Shown here: positions 17,907 to 24,112 of the stretch, in pieces | How the letters are laid out: each line of letters opens with the position of its first letter | Numbering within the stretch: the first letter of the stretch is position 1 | From: Bacteroidales bacterium | Lineage (GTDB): Bacteria > Bacteroidota > Bacteroidia > Bacteroidales > UBA932 | DNA: 26,998 bases | Direction of reading: 5' to 3' | Assembly: GCA_016303175.1 (NCBI GenBank) | Contig: JAEDMF010000004.1 | Location: forward strand, 1-26,998 | Translations under genes and position numbers: made by a program | The notes under the pieces: generated by a model | What the model was told of the DNA's origin: nothing | The model's input: only the letters and a program-made list of their open reading frames with translations | Database searches by the model: none

Positions 17907-17951
17907 CGGCCTTGCCCCGCTCTGAGGCTTCATTATTTCCATAGGATTTTG

Positions 17952-17959
17952 TAACTTCG
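17952..17959 (+). promoter_or_regulatory. Weak -7 box candidate before lrgA
   Basis: TAACTTCG differs from TAnnTTTG by one base and lies 40 bp upstream of the ATG at 18000. No convincing -33 element is visible. It would separate lrgAB expression from the upstream operon. A five-base stem (AGCGG/CCGCT, 17905-17921) just after the lipocalin-like gene has no U-tract and is not called as a terminator. Confidence 0.25.
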
Positions 17960-17999
17960 CGCCGGATTCCGGAAAGGCTCCGGAGGATTGGTGAAGGCG

Positions 18000-18356
18000 A
18001 TGAAATACGTAGTCCAATTTATGATAATTGCAGTGTTTGCTTTTGTAGGAGAAATGCTGCACCGTTGCATACCTCTGCCCGTGCCGGCAAGTATTTACGG
18101 AATAGTTTTGCTCTTTCTTGCCCTTGAGTTCAAATTGCTGAAGGTCAAATATATAAAGGAGGCGAGTTCTTTCTTGATAACTATTATGCCTCTTATGTTT
18201 CTCCCGCCTGCAGTCGGCATTATGGAGGCCTGGGACCTCGTCAGCGTAGCCTGGCTGCCCTATGTGGTGGTTACAATCGTAAGTACCGTGGTCGTTATGG
18301 CCGTGGCAGGAAGAGTTGCTCAGAGAATAATCAAAAATGATAGAACTGTTAAATAA
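18000..18356 (+). CDS. lrgA: LrgA/CidA-family membrane protein
   Basis: A 118-residue integral membrane protein with four hydrophobic segments and the family motif PLPVPASIYGIVLLFLAL near the N-terminus, followed by LITIMPLMFLPPAVGIM, typical of CidA/LrgA (PF03788). The family was described as holin-like in Staphylococcus; in some bacteria, members work with LrgB as a transporter for pyruvate or similar small acids. The ATG at 18000 is preferred over the TTG at 17988 and GTG at 17991; a GGAGGA lies at 17982-17987. The 3' end overlaps the lrgB gene by 20 bp, the usual arrangement for the pair. Confidence 0.88.
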   Translation: MKYVVQFMIIAVFAFVGEMLHRCIPLPVPASIYGIVLLFLALEFKLLKVKYIKEASSFLITIMPLMFLPPAVGIMEAWDLVSVAWLPYVVVTIVSTVVVMAVAGRVAQRIIKNDRTVK

Positions 18357-19029
18357 TTCGGTATATTGGGGAGTGCTGATCAGTCTTGCGTCTTATGCTC
18401 TCGGTATGTGGCTGAGAAAGAAGACGGGTTTGTCCTTTATGAATCCCTTGTTGATATCAATAGTGCTTGTGACACTCTTTCTCTCTCTGACAGGAGTTAG
18501 TTATCAAGCCTATGAAAGCAGTACTCATTTCATCAGTTATCTGTTGACCCCCGCCACGATATGTCTTGCCGTACCTTTGTACGAGCAGATTGAATTGCTG
18601 AAAAAGAATTGGAAGGCTGTTATAGCCGGAATAGTTTCAGGAGTGGTGTCCTCTCTCGTGTGCATCCTGCTCCTGTCTATGCTCTTCAAATTTGACCACC
18701 AGACCTATGTCACCCTGCTGCCCAAGTCCATCACCACTGCCATAGGAATGGAACTTGCCGGAGAACTTGGCGGGTATATCCCGCTAGCCGTAGTTCTCAT
18801 TGTGCTTACGGGAGTTTTGGGCAATATGATTGCCGAAGCTGTGCTCAGGATATTCAGAATAGAGGAGCCCATAGCCAAGGGTGTGGCCATAGGTGCAAGC
18901 GCCCACGCCATTGGGACGGTAAAGGCAATGGAAATGGGGGAGGTGGAAGGCGCGATGAGCAGTCTGTCCATAGTGGTCTGCGGCTTGCTTACTGTCGTTG
19001 GGGCTTCCGTCTTTGCTTGTTTTTGGTGA
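18337..19029 (+). CDS. lrgB: LrgB-family membrane protein
   Basis: A 230-residue membrane protein with about seven to eight hydrophobic helices and the LrgB/PLGG1 signatures PLYEQIELLKKNWKAVIAG, LLPKSITTAIGMELAGELGG and IAKGVAIGASAHAIGTVKAM (PF04172). It is of normal length. LrgB proteins act with LrgA; plant PLGG1 and some bacterial pairs export or import small organic acids, so a transport role is as likely as a lysis-control role. Its start lies 20 bp inside lrgA, implying coupled translation. The nuclease gene starts 32 bp after its stop on the same strand, with no clear promoter between, so the three may be co-transcribed. Confidence 0.9.
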   Translation: MIELLNNSVYWGVLISLASYALGMWLRKKTGLSFMNPLLISIVLVTLFLSLTGVSYQAYESSTHFISYLLTPATICLAVPLYEQIELLKKNWKAVIAGIVSGVVSSLVCILLLSMLFKFDHQTYVTLLPKSITTAIGMELAGELGGYIPLAVVLIVLTGVLGNMIAEAVLRIFRIEEPIAKGVAIGASAHAIGTVKAMEMGEVEGAMSSLSIVVCGLLTVVGASVFACFW

Positions 19030-19061
19030 TGCGCAGTTGTTTATTGAAATAATAAAAGAAT

Positions 19062-20165
19062 ATGAAAAGGATATTGCAATTTGTGATTTTGTCGGGCATA
19101 TTTGCGGCGCTTGCGTGTGCTGGAGTTTCGTGTTCGGATTATCTTGGTAGAGTTGACGATGAAGAGCAGACTGACCAAGGCGACGGCTCCGGTGAGGGCA
19201 ATACTCCCAGTGAGGGCGATGGCTCCGGTGAAGGCAATACCCCGGGCGAAGGCGATGGCTCCGGCGAGGGCAATACCCCAGGCGAAGGCACTGCCTCCGG
19301 CGTAAAGGGCTGGTACGAACTGCCTTATATCAACGATAAGGATGGCAATGGCATTGACGACGATAATCCCAACCTCGTGTATGCTTCTCATTCTTTCCAA
19401 ATGGGGGGTCGCAAGTACAGAAATTATACTGTGTGTTTCAGCACCGAACATCATTGCCCCGTGTGGGTTGCAGCCCCGCGTCACGCCTGCTACTCTGAGA
19501 AAAACGTAAAGAGAACTGATGCCTACAAGGCTGATCCTGTGATAGAAAAGCTTGCCCCCGGAATGCAGTATCTGGACGAGAAGATAGGAGACAAAGATAA
19601 AGATAAAGATAAAGATAAAGATAAAGATTGCAATAGGGGCCATATGCTTGGATCTGCAGAAAGGCTTTGTTCTGCCGAGGCCAACAGGCAGGTCTTTCAT
19701 TATTCCAATATTGCTCCGCAACTTTCGGCCGGTTTCAATACCGGCGGAGGAGGATGGAATTTGCTGGAGGATTATATGGACGAACAAGTCCCTGCAGATA
19801 CTCTATATGAGGTAATAGGCTGCTATTTTGATACTTACGTGGATGGGTACGGTAAAAAGGCTGAAAAGAAAAAGCTCAGCAAATATTGCGGTCGCAGCGA
19901 CGTAAGTTTTCCTACTATGTTTTATTATGCTGTTCTGCGTACCAAAAATGGGAACACACACAAGGCCCTGAAGGACTGTACCTCGGACGAACTGCGCTGT
20001 GTGGCCTTTGTGCGTGCTCATAGCAATTCTCTGAAGGGACAGGACCCATCTTCCAGGGAGCTTATGAGTATCAGTGATTTGGAACGTTTGACAGGGATTA
20101 CCTATTTCCCTAATGTCCCTCAGGCTCCGAAAGACAGTTTTACTCCTTCCGACTGGGGTTTATAG
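19062..20165 (+). CDS. Secreted DNA/RNA non-specific endonuclease (NUC1 type) with repeat insert
   Basis: A 367-residue exported nuclease of the His-Me (beta-beta-alpha-metal) endonuclease group. The signal sequence contains Cys19 and Cys24, either of which could be the lipid-anchored residue. Residues 40-75 are three near-identical GDGSGEGNTPGE repeats, a flexible linker. The catalytic domain runs from about 82 to 360. The active-site motif is NRGH (191-194; His194 is the general base), where the textbook motif is DRGH. Metal-site residues follow in HYSNIAPQ (Asn216) and in the WNLLED region (Glu236). Directly before NRGH is a run of alternating Asp and Lys (177-189) coded by a perfect hexamer repeat. 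A DKDGNGIDDD segment (92-101) could bind calcium. Likely role: degrading extracellular nucleic acid for nutrients or clearing DNA at the cell surface. Confidence 0.88.
   Translation: MKRILQFVILSGIFAALACAGVSCSDYLGRVDDEEQTDQGDGSGEGNTPSEGDGSGEGNTPGEGDGSGEGNTPGEGTASGVKGWYELPYINDKDGNGIDDDNPNLVYASHSFQMGGRKYRNYTVCFSTEHHCPVWVAAPRHACYSEKNVKRTDAYKADPVIEKLAPGMQYLDEKIGDKDKDKDKDKDKDCNRGHMLGSAERLCSAEANRQVFHYSNIAPQLSAGFNTGGGGWNLLEDYMDEQVPADTLYEVIGCYFDTYVDGYGKKAEKKKLSKYCGRSDVSFPTMFYYAVLRTKNGNTHKALKDCTSDELRCVAFVRAHSNSLKGQDPSSRELMSISDLERLTGITYFPNVPQAPKDSFTPSDWGL
19179..19286 (+). repeat. Three tandem 36-bp coding repeats in the nuclease linker
   Basis: Units at 19179-19214, 19215-19250 and 19251-19286 each encode the 12-residue block GDGSGEGNTP(S/G)E. 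Most differences between units are silent third-base changes, so the array expanded some time ago and the protein sequence has been kept. It links the membrane anchor to the catalytic domain. Confidence 0.9.
19593..19628 (+). repeat. Perfect hexamer microsatellite (AAAGAT x6) in the nuclease gene
   Basis: Six exact AAAGAT units encode alternating Lys and Asp just before Cys190 and the NRGH active-site motif. Because the unit is six bases, gain or loss of copies keeps the frame and changes the protein by two residues per step. The absence of any silent substitution points to recent expansion. Confidence 0.92.
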
Positions 20166-20188
20166 TAAATTAGGTTTCGCCTAAATTA
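20166..20188. terminator. Hairpin between convergent nuclease and Dabb genes
   Basis: TAAATTAGG (20166-20174), a five-base loop TTTCG and CCTAAATTA (20180-20188) form a nine-pair stem with one mismatch, directly after the nuclease stop and before the stop of the opposing Dabb gene. The position fits a shared terminator, but there is no strong U-tract on either strand. Confidence 0.4.
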
Positions 20189-20192
20189 CCAA

Positions 20193-20501
20193 TTACCTGA
20201 TTTCAAAATCCAGGCAGCTGCGCAGTGCAGTGTAGGGCCGTACTTTGGTGTCTGCTACCTCCACGTGAGCCGGGTGCACTGCATAGGCTTTGAGGGCGTC
20301 TGCAGATTCGAGGGTACAGTCAAGCATAAGGTCGGCATTGGAAGATTCAAGCCTTCCGTCAATGTGAACCTTTATGTCCACCAGACCCGGAATTTTGCCG
20401 GCGAGTCCCTCAAGCCCGTCTTTGATTGCTACTTTAATCGTTGCCTTCTCCTGTTCGGACAGCTCGCTCTTGAGCGTCCATAAAATTATGTGTTTTACCA
20501 T
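20193..20501 (-). CDS. Dabb-domain (stress-responsive A/B barrel) protein
   Basis: A 102-residue cytoplasmic protein with the Dabb fold (PF07876): MVKHIILWTLK at the start, a helix rich in Glu and Lys, GKIPGLVDIKVHIDG, then SADALKAYAVHPAHVEVAD and a C-terminal strand ending SCLDFEIR. Family members form dimeric alpha/beta barrels; a few are enzymes, but most bacterial ones have no assigned role. The ATG at 20501 was chosen because it opens the conserved VKHIILW strand and the upstream extension to 20525 adds only MPQYRRTT. It is transcribed toward the nuclease gene, with a possible hairpin between. A -7 box lies 42 bp upstream, so it is probably a single-gene unit. Confidence 0.85.
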   Translation of the reverse strand: MVKHIILWTLKSELSEQEKATIKVAIKDGLEGLAGKIPGLVDIKVHIDGRLESSNADLMLDCTLESADALKAYAVHPAHVEVADTKVRPYTALRSCLDFEIR

Positions 20502-20542
20502 AGTTGTACGTCTGTATTGTGGCATTGAAAATTATTCATCGG

Positions 20543-20550
20543 CAAAATTA
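20543..20550 (-). promoter_or_regulatory. -7 promoter box of the Dabb gene
   Basis: TAATTTTG on the minus strand fits TAnnTTTG and lies 42 bp upstream of the ATG at 20501. No clear -33 TTTG is seen at 19-21 bp spacing, so strength is uncertain. Confidence 0.4.
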
Positions 20551-20616
20551 GTACAAATTTGCGTATTAAGTAATATTTTTGAGTCTTGCGTTTCTCTGAC
20601 ACCCTCCCTTTGTTCT

Positions 20617-20990
20617 CCTTTTTCCCGAGCAAATCATCTGGAGCACTTCGTCGCTGTAAGTGACTGATAATCAATGATAGGGTGTGGCCGATGGAAGGTT
20701 TTGACGTTCATCGGCCACGGCAAACCCCATTCTACGACCCTCCAGGGCACATCGGCGTGGCCGATGAATTGCTCGGGAGAGAGAACTTGCCCAAAATGGC
20801 CTGAATAAGGATGATATTTATCGAGTCGAAGAATTGCCGATGCACCGCAGCCGGAATATACGACCTCCAGCTGTTATGGCCACAACTGCGGGGAGTTGTA
20901 TGGAGAGCTCTCCTCGCTGTGGCCGTTGCTCGGGAAGATAGAAGGTCCGGCATATCGGCGTGGAAGATGCTCGGTAAGAAAAAGTCCGCA
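20617..20990. repeat. Noncoding cluster of GCCGATG and TTGCTCGG repeats
   Basis: The gap between the Dabb gene and the AAA/PD-(D/E)XK gene (20526-21019) has no gene I can support. It contains at least six copies, in both orientations, of the heptamer GCCGATG or a close variant (20687, 20709, 20750, 20760, 20836, 20953 areas). It also contains four copies of a (T/A)TGCTCGG word (inverted near 20624; direct near 20770, 20926 and 20967). A perfect 10-bp inverted pair, GTGGCCGATG/CATCGGCCAC, lies at 20684-20693 and 20709-20718. A 12-bp inverted pair lies at 20707-20718 and 20757-20768. A 12-bp palindrome, GGAGAGCTCTCC, is at 20902-20913. The density is far above chance for about 370 bp. The origin is unknown; a REP-like family or the remains of a mobile element are possibilities. 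Confidence 0.7.
20761..20776 (+). repeat. Left copy of a 16-bp inverted repeat
   Basis: CCGATGAATTGCTCGG occurs here and, in exact inverted orientation, at 22763-22778, on the other side of the AAA/PD-(D/E)XK gene. A shorter inner pair, AAGATGCTCG at 20964-20973 and its complement at 22705-22714, is nested inside in mirrored order. Confidence 0.75.
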
Positions 20991-21019
20991 ACAGCTACAG
21001 TAATGACTTGTCAGACAAG

Positions 21020-22567
21020 CTATTCCATAACTTTCCAGTCCTCAATCCTGCGGTTGGCAGTGGAGAAACTTACGCCGATTTTGAAGAGTTTCCGAGGGTC
21101 ATTCACGAAAGGCTTGGCGTAGCCCTTGTCCTCAATCTGCTGCAGGGCGGCGTCGGCAGTGCTGTCGATTTTCAGTTCAACGATGTAGATATAGTCCTTG
21201 GTCTGGAGCAACAGGTCAATACGGCCATTGCTGGTACTGCGTTCCGCCTGGACATATTCTCCGAGAAGCTCCATTATGATGTACATCGCATACTGGAAAT
21301 TCTTCTCCGCATCTCCCTGAATCTGGTAGGTTGTGTTGGCGAATAAGGCCTCCAGAGTCTCCATAAATATATCGGGAGCACCGGCCCTGAGAGCCTTCGC
21401 CAATTTTGAAGTCGTCGTATTGCCCTCTGCCGGGTTGACAGGGACATAATAGGAATAGATGAATTTGAGGAAACCGTTTTTGACTTCATCATTCGGAAAT
21501 CCGAGAGTATATTCTCTGAATTCCTGATCGTAATTCTTTATTGTCAGATATCCTGTCTGGAAAAACAGTGGAACGGGCCTGTTTACAATATCCTGCATAC
21601 CGCTGAGGTCCTCCACAGATACAACCACATTGTCAGACAAGGTCGTTATGTCGAACGATGTCTTTTTCATTACGTTGACCAGCAGGGTAGGGGTTCCCGT
21701 TTCAAACCAATAGTCTCTGAATTTGTTGGAAATGAACGTGTTCAACAAACTGAACGGGTTGTACATCCCGGGAGAATCTTCACAGAAATGATAGCCGTCG
21801 TATTTGTATTTCAGTTGATTGTAGCATGCATCAATGCTCAATTTGTTGGCTTGGGCCAGTTCGGCAACACTCTTGTCAAAGTATTTGTGCAATTCGGTCT
21901 CTGATATTCCGCAGATGTCGGCATATTCAGCCTCCATCGATATGTCCCGGAGGTTGTTAAGGCTGCTGAATACACTCAGTTTGCCGATTTTGGATACTCC
22001 CGTCAGGAAGCCGAACTTGATTTGTCCGTCCTTTGCCTTCAGCACGCTGTAGAATCCCTGGAGGGTCTTGCGATAATAATCAACAAGTGCTTCGTTGCCC
22101 AGATTGTTCACAATTGGTTTATCGTATTCATCAATCAGAATGACCACCTTTCTGCCGGTCCTGCTGCAAGCCGCATTGATGACATCGTTCATTCTGGCCG
22201 AACAGTCGTTGTATTTGCGTACAACTCCGTATAGTGATTCCCAATTGTTAAGATGCTGATCCAGAACAACATCAAGATCTTCAGGATTAATATATTTGCC
22301 GCTGTTCAGATCCAGATGCAGAACGGGATATTCAATCCAGTCCTTCTCCAGTTGCTCCATCGCCAGTCCCTTGAACAGTTCCTTCTTCCCCGAGAAATAA
22401 GCATCCATCGTGGAGATAAGCAAACTCTTGCCAAACCTGCGCGGGCGGCTGAGGAAATAATATGTCCCGGAAGTAGCCAGTTTGTAAATCAGGGCAGTCT
22501 TGTCCACGTAAGTATAGCCGTCTTCGCGAAGTTTCTCAAAATTCTGTATGCCTATCGGGTACAACAT
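21020..22567 (-). CDS. AAA-ATPase-like plus PD-(D/E)XK nuclease-like protein
   Basis: A 515-residue cytoplasmic protein with an N-terminal AAA-ATPase-like domain (PF09820 type, about 5-280) and a C-terminal PD-(D/E)XK nuclease-like domain (PF08011/DUF1703 type, about 395-500). The opening IGIQNFEKLREDGYTYVDKT is typical of the family. The Walker A-like segment is SRPRRFGKS (40-48) and Walker B is VVILIDEYDKP (141-151). The nuclease core keeps Asp451 in GRIDLLL and Glu464-x-Lys466 in YIVELKI. The protein looks full-length and intact. Such genes are often present in many copies in gut Bacteroidales; their function is not established, and links to mobile elements or to defence have been only suspected. 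Here it stands alone, flanked by inverted short repeats. Confidence 0.88.
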   Translation of the reverse strand: MLYPIGIQNFEKLREDGYTYVDKTALIYKLATSGTYYFLSRPRRFGKSLLISTMDAYFSGKKELFKGLAMEQLEKDWIEYPVLHLDLNSGKYINPEDLDVVLDQHLNNWESLYGVVRKYNDCSARMNDVINAACSRTGRKVVILIDEYDKPIVNNLGNEALVDYYRKTLQGFYSVLKAKDGQIKFGFLTGVSKIGKLSVFSSLNNLRDISMEAEYADICGISETELHKYFDKSVAELAQANKLSIDACYNQLKYKYDGYHFCEDSPGMYNPFSLLNTFISNKFRDYWFETGTPTLLVNVMKKTSFDITTLSDNVVVSVEDLSGMQDIVNRPVPLFFQTGYLTIKNYDQEFREYTLGFPNDEVKNGFLKFIYSYYVPVNPAEGNTTTSKLAKALRAGAPDIFMETLEALFANTTYQIQGDAEKNFQYAMYIIMELLGEYVQAERSTSNGRIDLLLQTKDYIYIVELKIDSTADAALQQIEDKGYAKPFVNDPRKLFKIGVSFSTANRRIEDWKVME

Positions 22568-22590
22568 AACACACCGGTTTAGTATTTCCG

Positions 22591-22598
22591 CAAATATA
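22591..22598 (-). promoter_or_regulatory. -7 promoter box of the AAA/PD-(D/E)XK gene
   Basis: TATATTTG on the minus strand fits TAnnTTTG and lies 24 bp upstream of the ATG at 22567. No -33 element with standard spacing is evident. Confidence 0.45.
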
Positions 22599-22762
22599 CA
22601 AATTTATTGCATCAATCCTCTGCTGGATAAGAATGGTTTTGTAACCTTTTTCAGATGTTATCTGTCAGGGATATTGTTTGGATAACAATATTCAGCAAGC
22701 TGTTCGAGCATCTTTTTACGCTTTTCTCGTTATAGACAGCCTCGGACCAGATGCGGTGTCAT

Positions 22763-22778
22763 CCGAGCAATTCATCGG
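22763..22778 (-). repeat. Right copy of a 16-bp inverted repeat
   Basis: This is the exact reverse complement of 20761-20776. It lies in the 234-bp gap between the AAA/PD-(D/E)XK gene and the end of the regulator gene, a gap that otherwise shows only the promoter box and the inner repeat word CGAGCATCTT at 22705-22714. Confidence 0.75.
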
Positions 22779-22801
22779 GAGCATTATGTCCGGATGCTTA
22801 C

Positions 22802-23830
22802 TCAGAATGTGTACCTTTTCTTCATCCCGAACGGAATATGAGTTCTTCTCATCTGCCTGGAATTGATCATCTTTGCCGCTTCCTGCCCCATTTCGTCGAA
22901 ATTGGTCGAGATGGTGGTGAGTCCGCCGAGGACCAGACTGTCCAGAGGCGAGTCGTTATATGAAATAATGTAGAAGTCCTTACCCACCTCCAAATTTGAG
23001 TTCTGAGCGCATTTTATGATGTCCGGCAGGCCTGTATCCGGTTCACTGTGAAGCAGGAAGAATGCCTCTCCCGGCCGGATTTTTTGTGGGGCACCCGTGA
23101 TGAATTCCGTTTCGATGTTGCTTTCTTCTCCGAATTTTGCTATGCCGTTGCGTATGTATTGGCAATACAGTGATGATGGCCTTGTGATGACGGTGATACG
23201 GCTTACTTTATGGAATTCTTCTGAAGCCATTTTGAGGCAATTATAGGCGTCAGCGGAGAAATCCTGATATGCAACTCCGTAATTGCCCTTGAGCTCATTG
23301 ATCTGGTTGTCCACAATTATGAGTTTGGAGAAGGGTATTCTCCGTATGGTTTTGATTACCTTTTCCTTTCCGGGAGCATTGGTCTTGAAGTGCGGAGCAA
23401 TCACATAGTAGTCGAAATTGTCGAGATTCTCCTGTATCAGATATTCGAAAAGCTTGACATCCTGATTGTAGATCAGGATGGTTTCCTTGCACTTTTGCTC
23501 AATCGTCTTGTTGAAACCTTCCACAATCGATTGTTTGGCATTGTTGAACTTATCGAATAGGAAGAGTACTGACAGATTGTTTTTTCTTTTCTTGTCGCTT
23601 ATGTAAAAACCTTTACCCTGACGGGCTTCAATGACGGATTGGTCTCTGAGAATGCCGTATGCTTTCTTGACTGTTTCCTTGGAGATACCGAGTCTGTCGG
23701 AAAGTTCATTCATCGAGGGAATCATCTGGCCCGGAGCTGCCTGGTTATCCTTGACGGCTGCAATGATATCGTTGATGAGCTGTTTGTACAAAGCGACAGT
23801 ACTGTTTTTGTCTATATGGAATTCAATCAT
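22802..23830 (-). CDS. GntR-type regulator with LacI-like ligand-binding domain
   Basis: A 342-residue transcription factor. Residues about 13-77 form a GntR winged helix-turn-helix (ALYKQLINDIIAAVKDNQ, PGQMIPSMNELSDRLGIS, then the recognition helix around KETVKKAYGILRD and the wing ARQGKGFYI). Residues about 84-340 look like a periplasmic-binding-protein/LacI-type effector domain, with LSVLFLFDKFN, YVIAPHF, KLIIVDN and YIISYNDSPLDSLVLGGLTTIS. This layout is common in Bacteroidota regulators of carbohydrate loci; the effector is probably a sugar or related molecule, which the sequence does not identify. Its own promoter and those of the two neighbouring beta-helix genes carry the same ACCACACCA word, so it is likely an autoregulated local repressor. 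That link is inferred. Confidence 0.88.
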   Translation of the reverse strand: MIEFHIDKNSTVALYKQLINDIIAAVKDNQAAPGQMIPSMNELSDRLGISKETVKKAYGILRDQSVIEARQGKGFYISDKKRKNNLSVLFLFDKFNNAKQSIVEGFNKTIEQKCKETILIYNQDVKLFEYLIQENLDNFDYYVIAPHFKTNAPGKEKVIKTIRRIPFSKLIIVDNQINELKGNYGVAYQDFSADAYNCLKMASEEFHKVSRITVITRPSSLYCQYIRNGIAKFGEESNIETEFITGAPQKIRPGEAFFLLHSEPDTGLPDIIKCAQNSNLEVGKDFYIISYNDSPLDSLVLGGLTTISTNFDEMGQEAAKMINSRQMRRTHIPFGMKKRYTF

Positions 23831-23850
23831 ATTGTCCCTGTTTCTTTACT

Positions 23851-23861
23851 GTGGTGTGGTG
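23851..23861 (-). promoter_or_regulatory. Candidate operator in the GntR gene leader
   Basis: On the minus strand this reads CACCACACCAC and is followed by AGTAAAG. It begins 13 bp downstream of the -7 box, so it would sit just after the transcription start. The same word recurs at the two other promoters of the locus. A bound protein here would block early elongation or promoter escape. Confidence 0.55.
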
Positions 23862-23874
23862 CTCTTTGCTGAGG

Positions 23875-23906
23875 CAAAAGTAACAAGAAATTATACTTGT
23901 TCCAAA
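23875..23906 (-). promoter_or_regulatory. Promoter of the GntR regulator gene
   Basis: On the minus strand, TTTG (23903-23906), a 20-bp spacer and TACTTTTG (23875-23882) match the Bacteroides consensus. The start of transcription should be near 23868, giving a leader of about 38 nt. The -33 element abuts the U-tract of the terminator from the gene upstream. Confidence 0.65.
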
Positions 23907-23943
23907 AAAAGGTCTCCGGACAATCAGCCCAGGGACCCCTTTT
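23907..23943 (-). terminator. Intrinsic terminator after the fimbrillin-like gene
   Basis: On the minus strand AAAAGGGGTCC pairs with GGAGACCTTTT (nine of eleven pairs, a two-base internal mismatch) around a 15-base loop, followed by a run of seven T. It would stop transcripts coming from the fimbrillin-like gene just before the regulator promoter. Between it and the stop at 24113 lie about 170 bp in which I see no gene or motif. Confidence 0.7.
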
Positions 23944-24112
23944 CAAGTTGTTAGGCGTGGCAGTTAAATCCAGCTTATGTCGGCATTATCTATTGTATAT
24001 GATTCCTGTGCAGCTCCACAGCTTGCTGCGAGAACTTCACAACGCACCTCTAAATCAGAAACTATGCAGAATTCAGGAGCTGTATATTCTTTCGTCTTCA
24101 TTGATGCCATAT

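Noticed and set aside
19179..19286. Regular 36-bp repeats considered as a CRISPR array
   Set aside because: The units are contiguous with no spacers and encode an in-frame protein repeat inside the nuclease gene.
21007..21019. CTTGTC/GACAAG palindrome right after the AAA/PD-(D/E)XK stop as a terminator
   Set aside because: The loop would be too small for the full stem and no U-tract follows.
20732..21122. Two short open frames, one on each strand, in the repeat-rich gap
   Set aside because: Both are made largely of the short repeat words, match no family I know and lack promoter boxes at a sensible distance.
20761..22778. Inverted repeats considered as ends of an insertion sequence
   Set aside because: The enclosed gene is not a transposase, the arms are short and unevenly spaced, and no target-site duplication was found; kept only as a finding.
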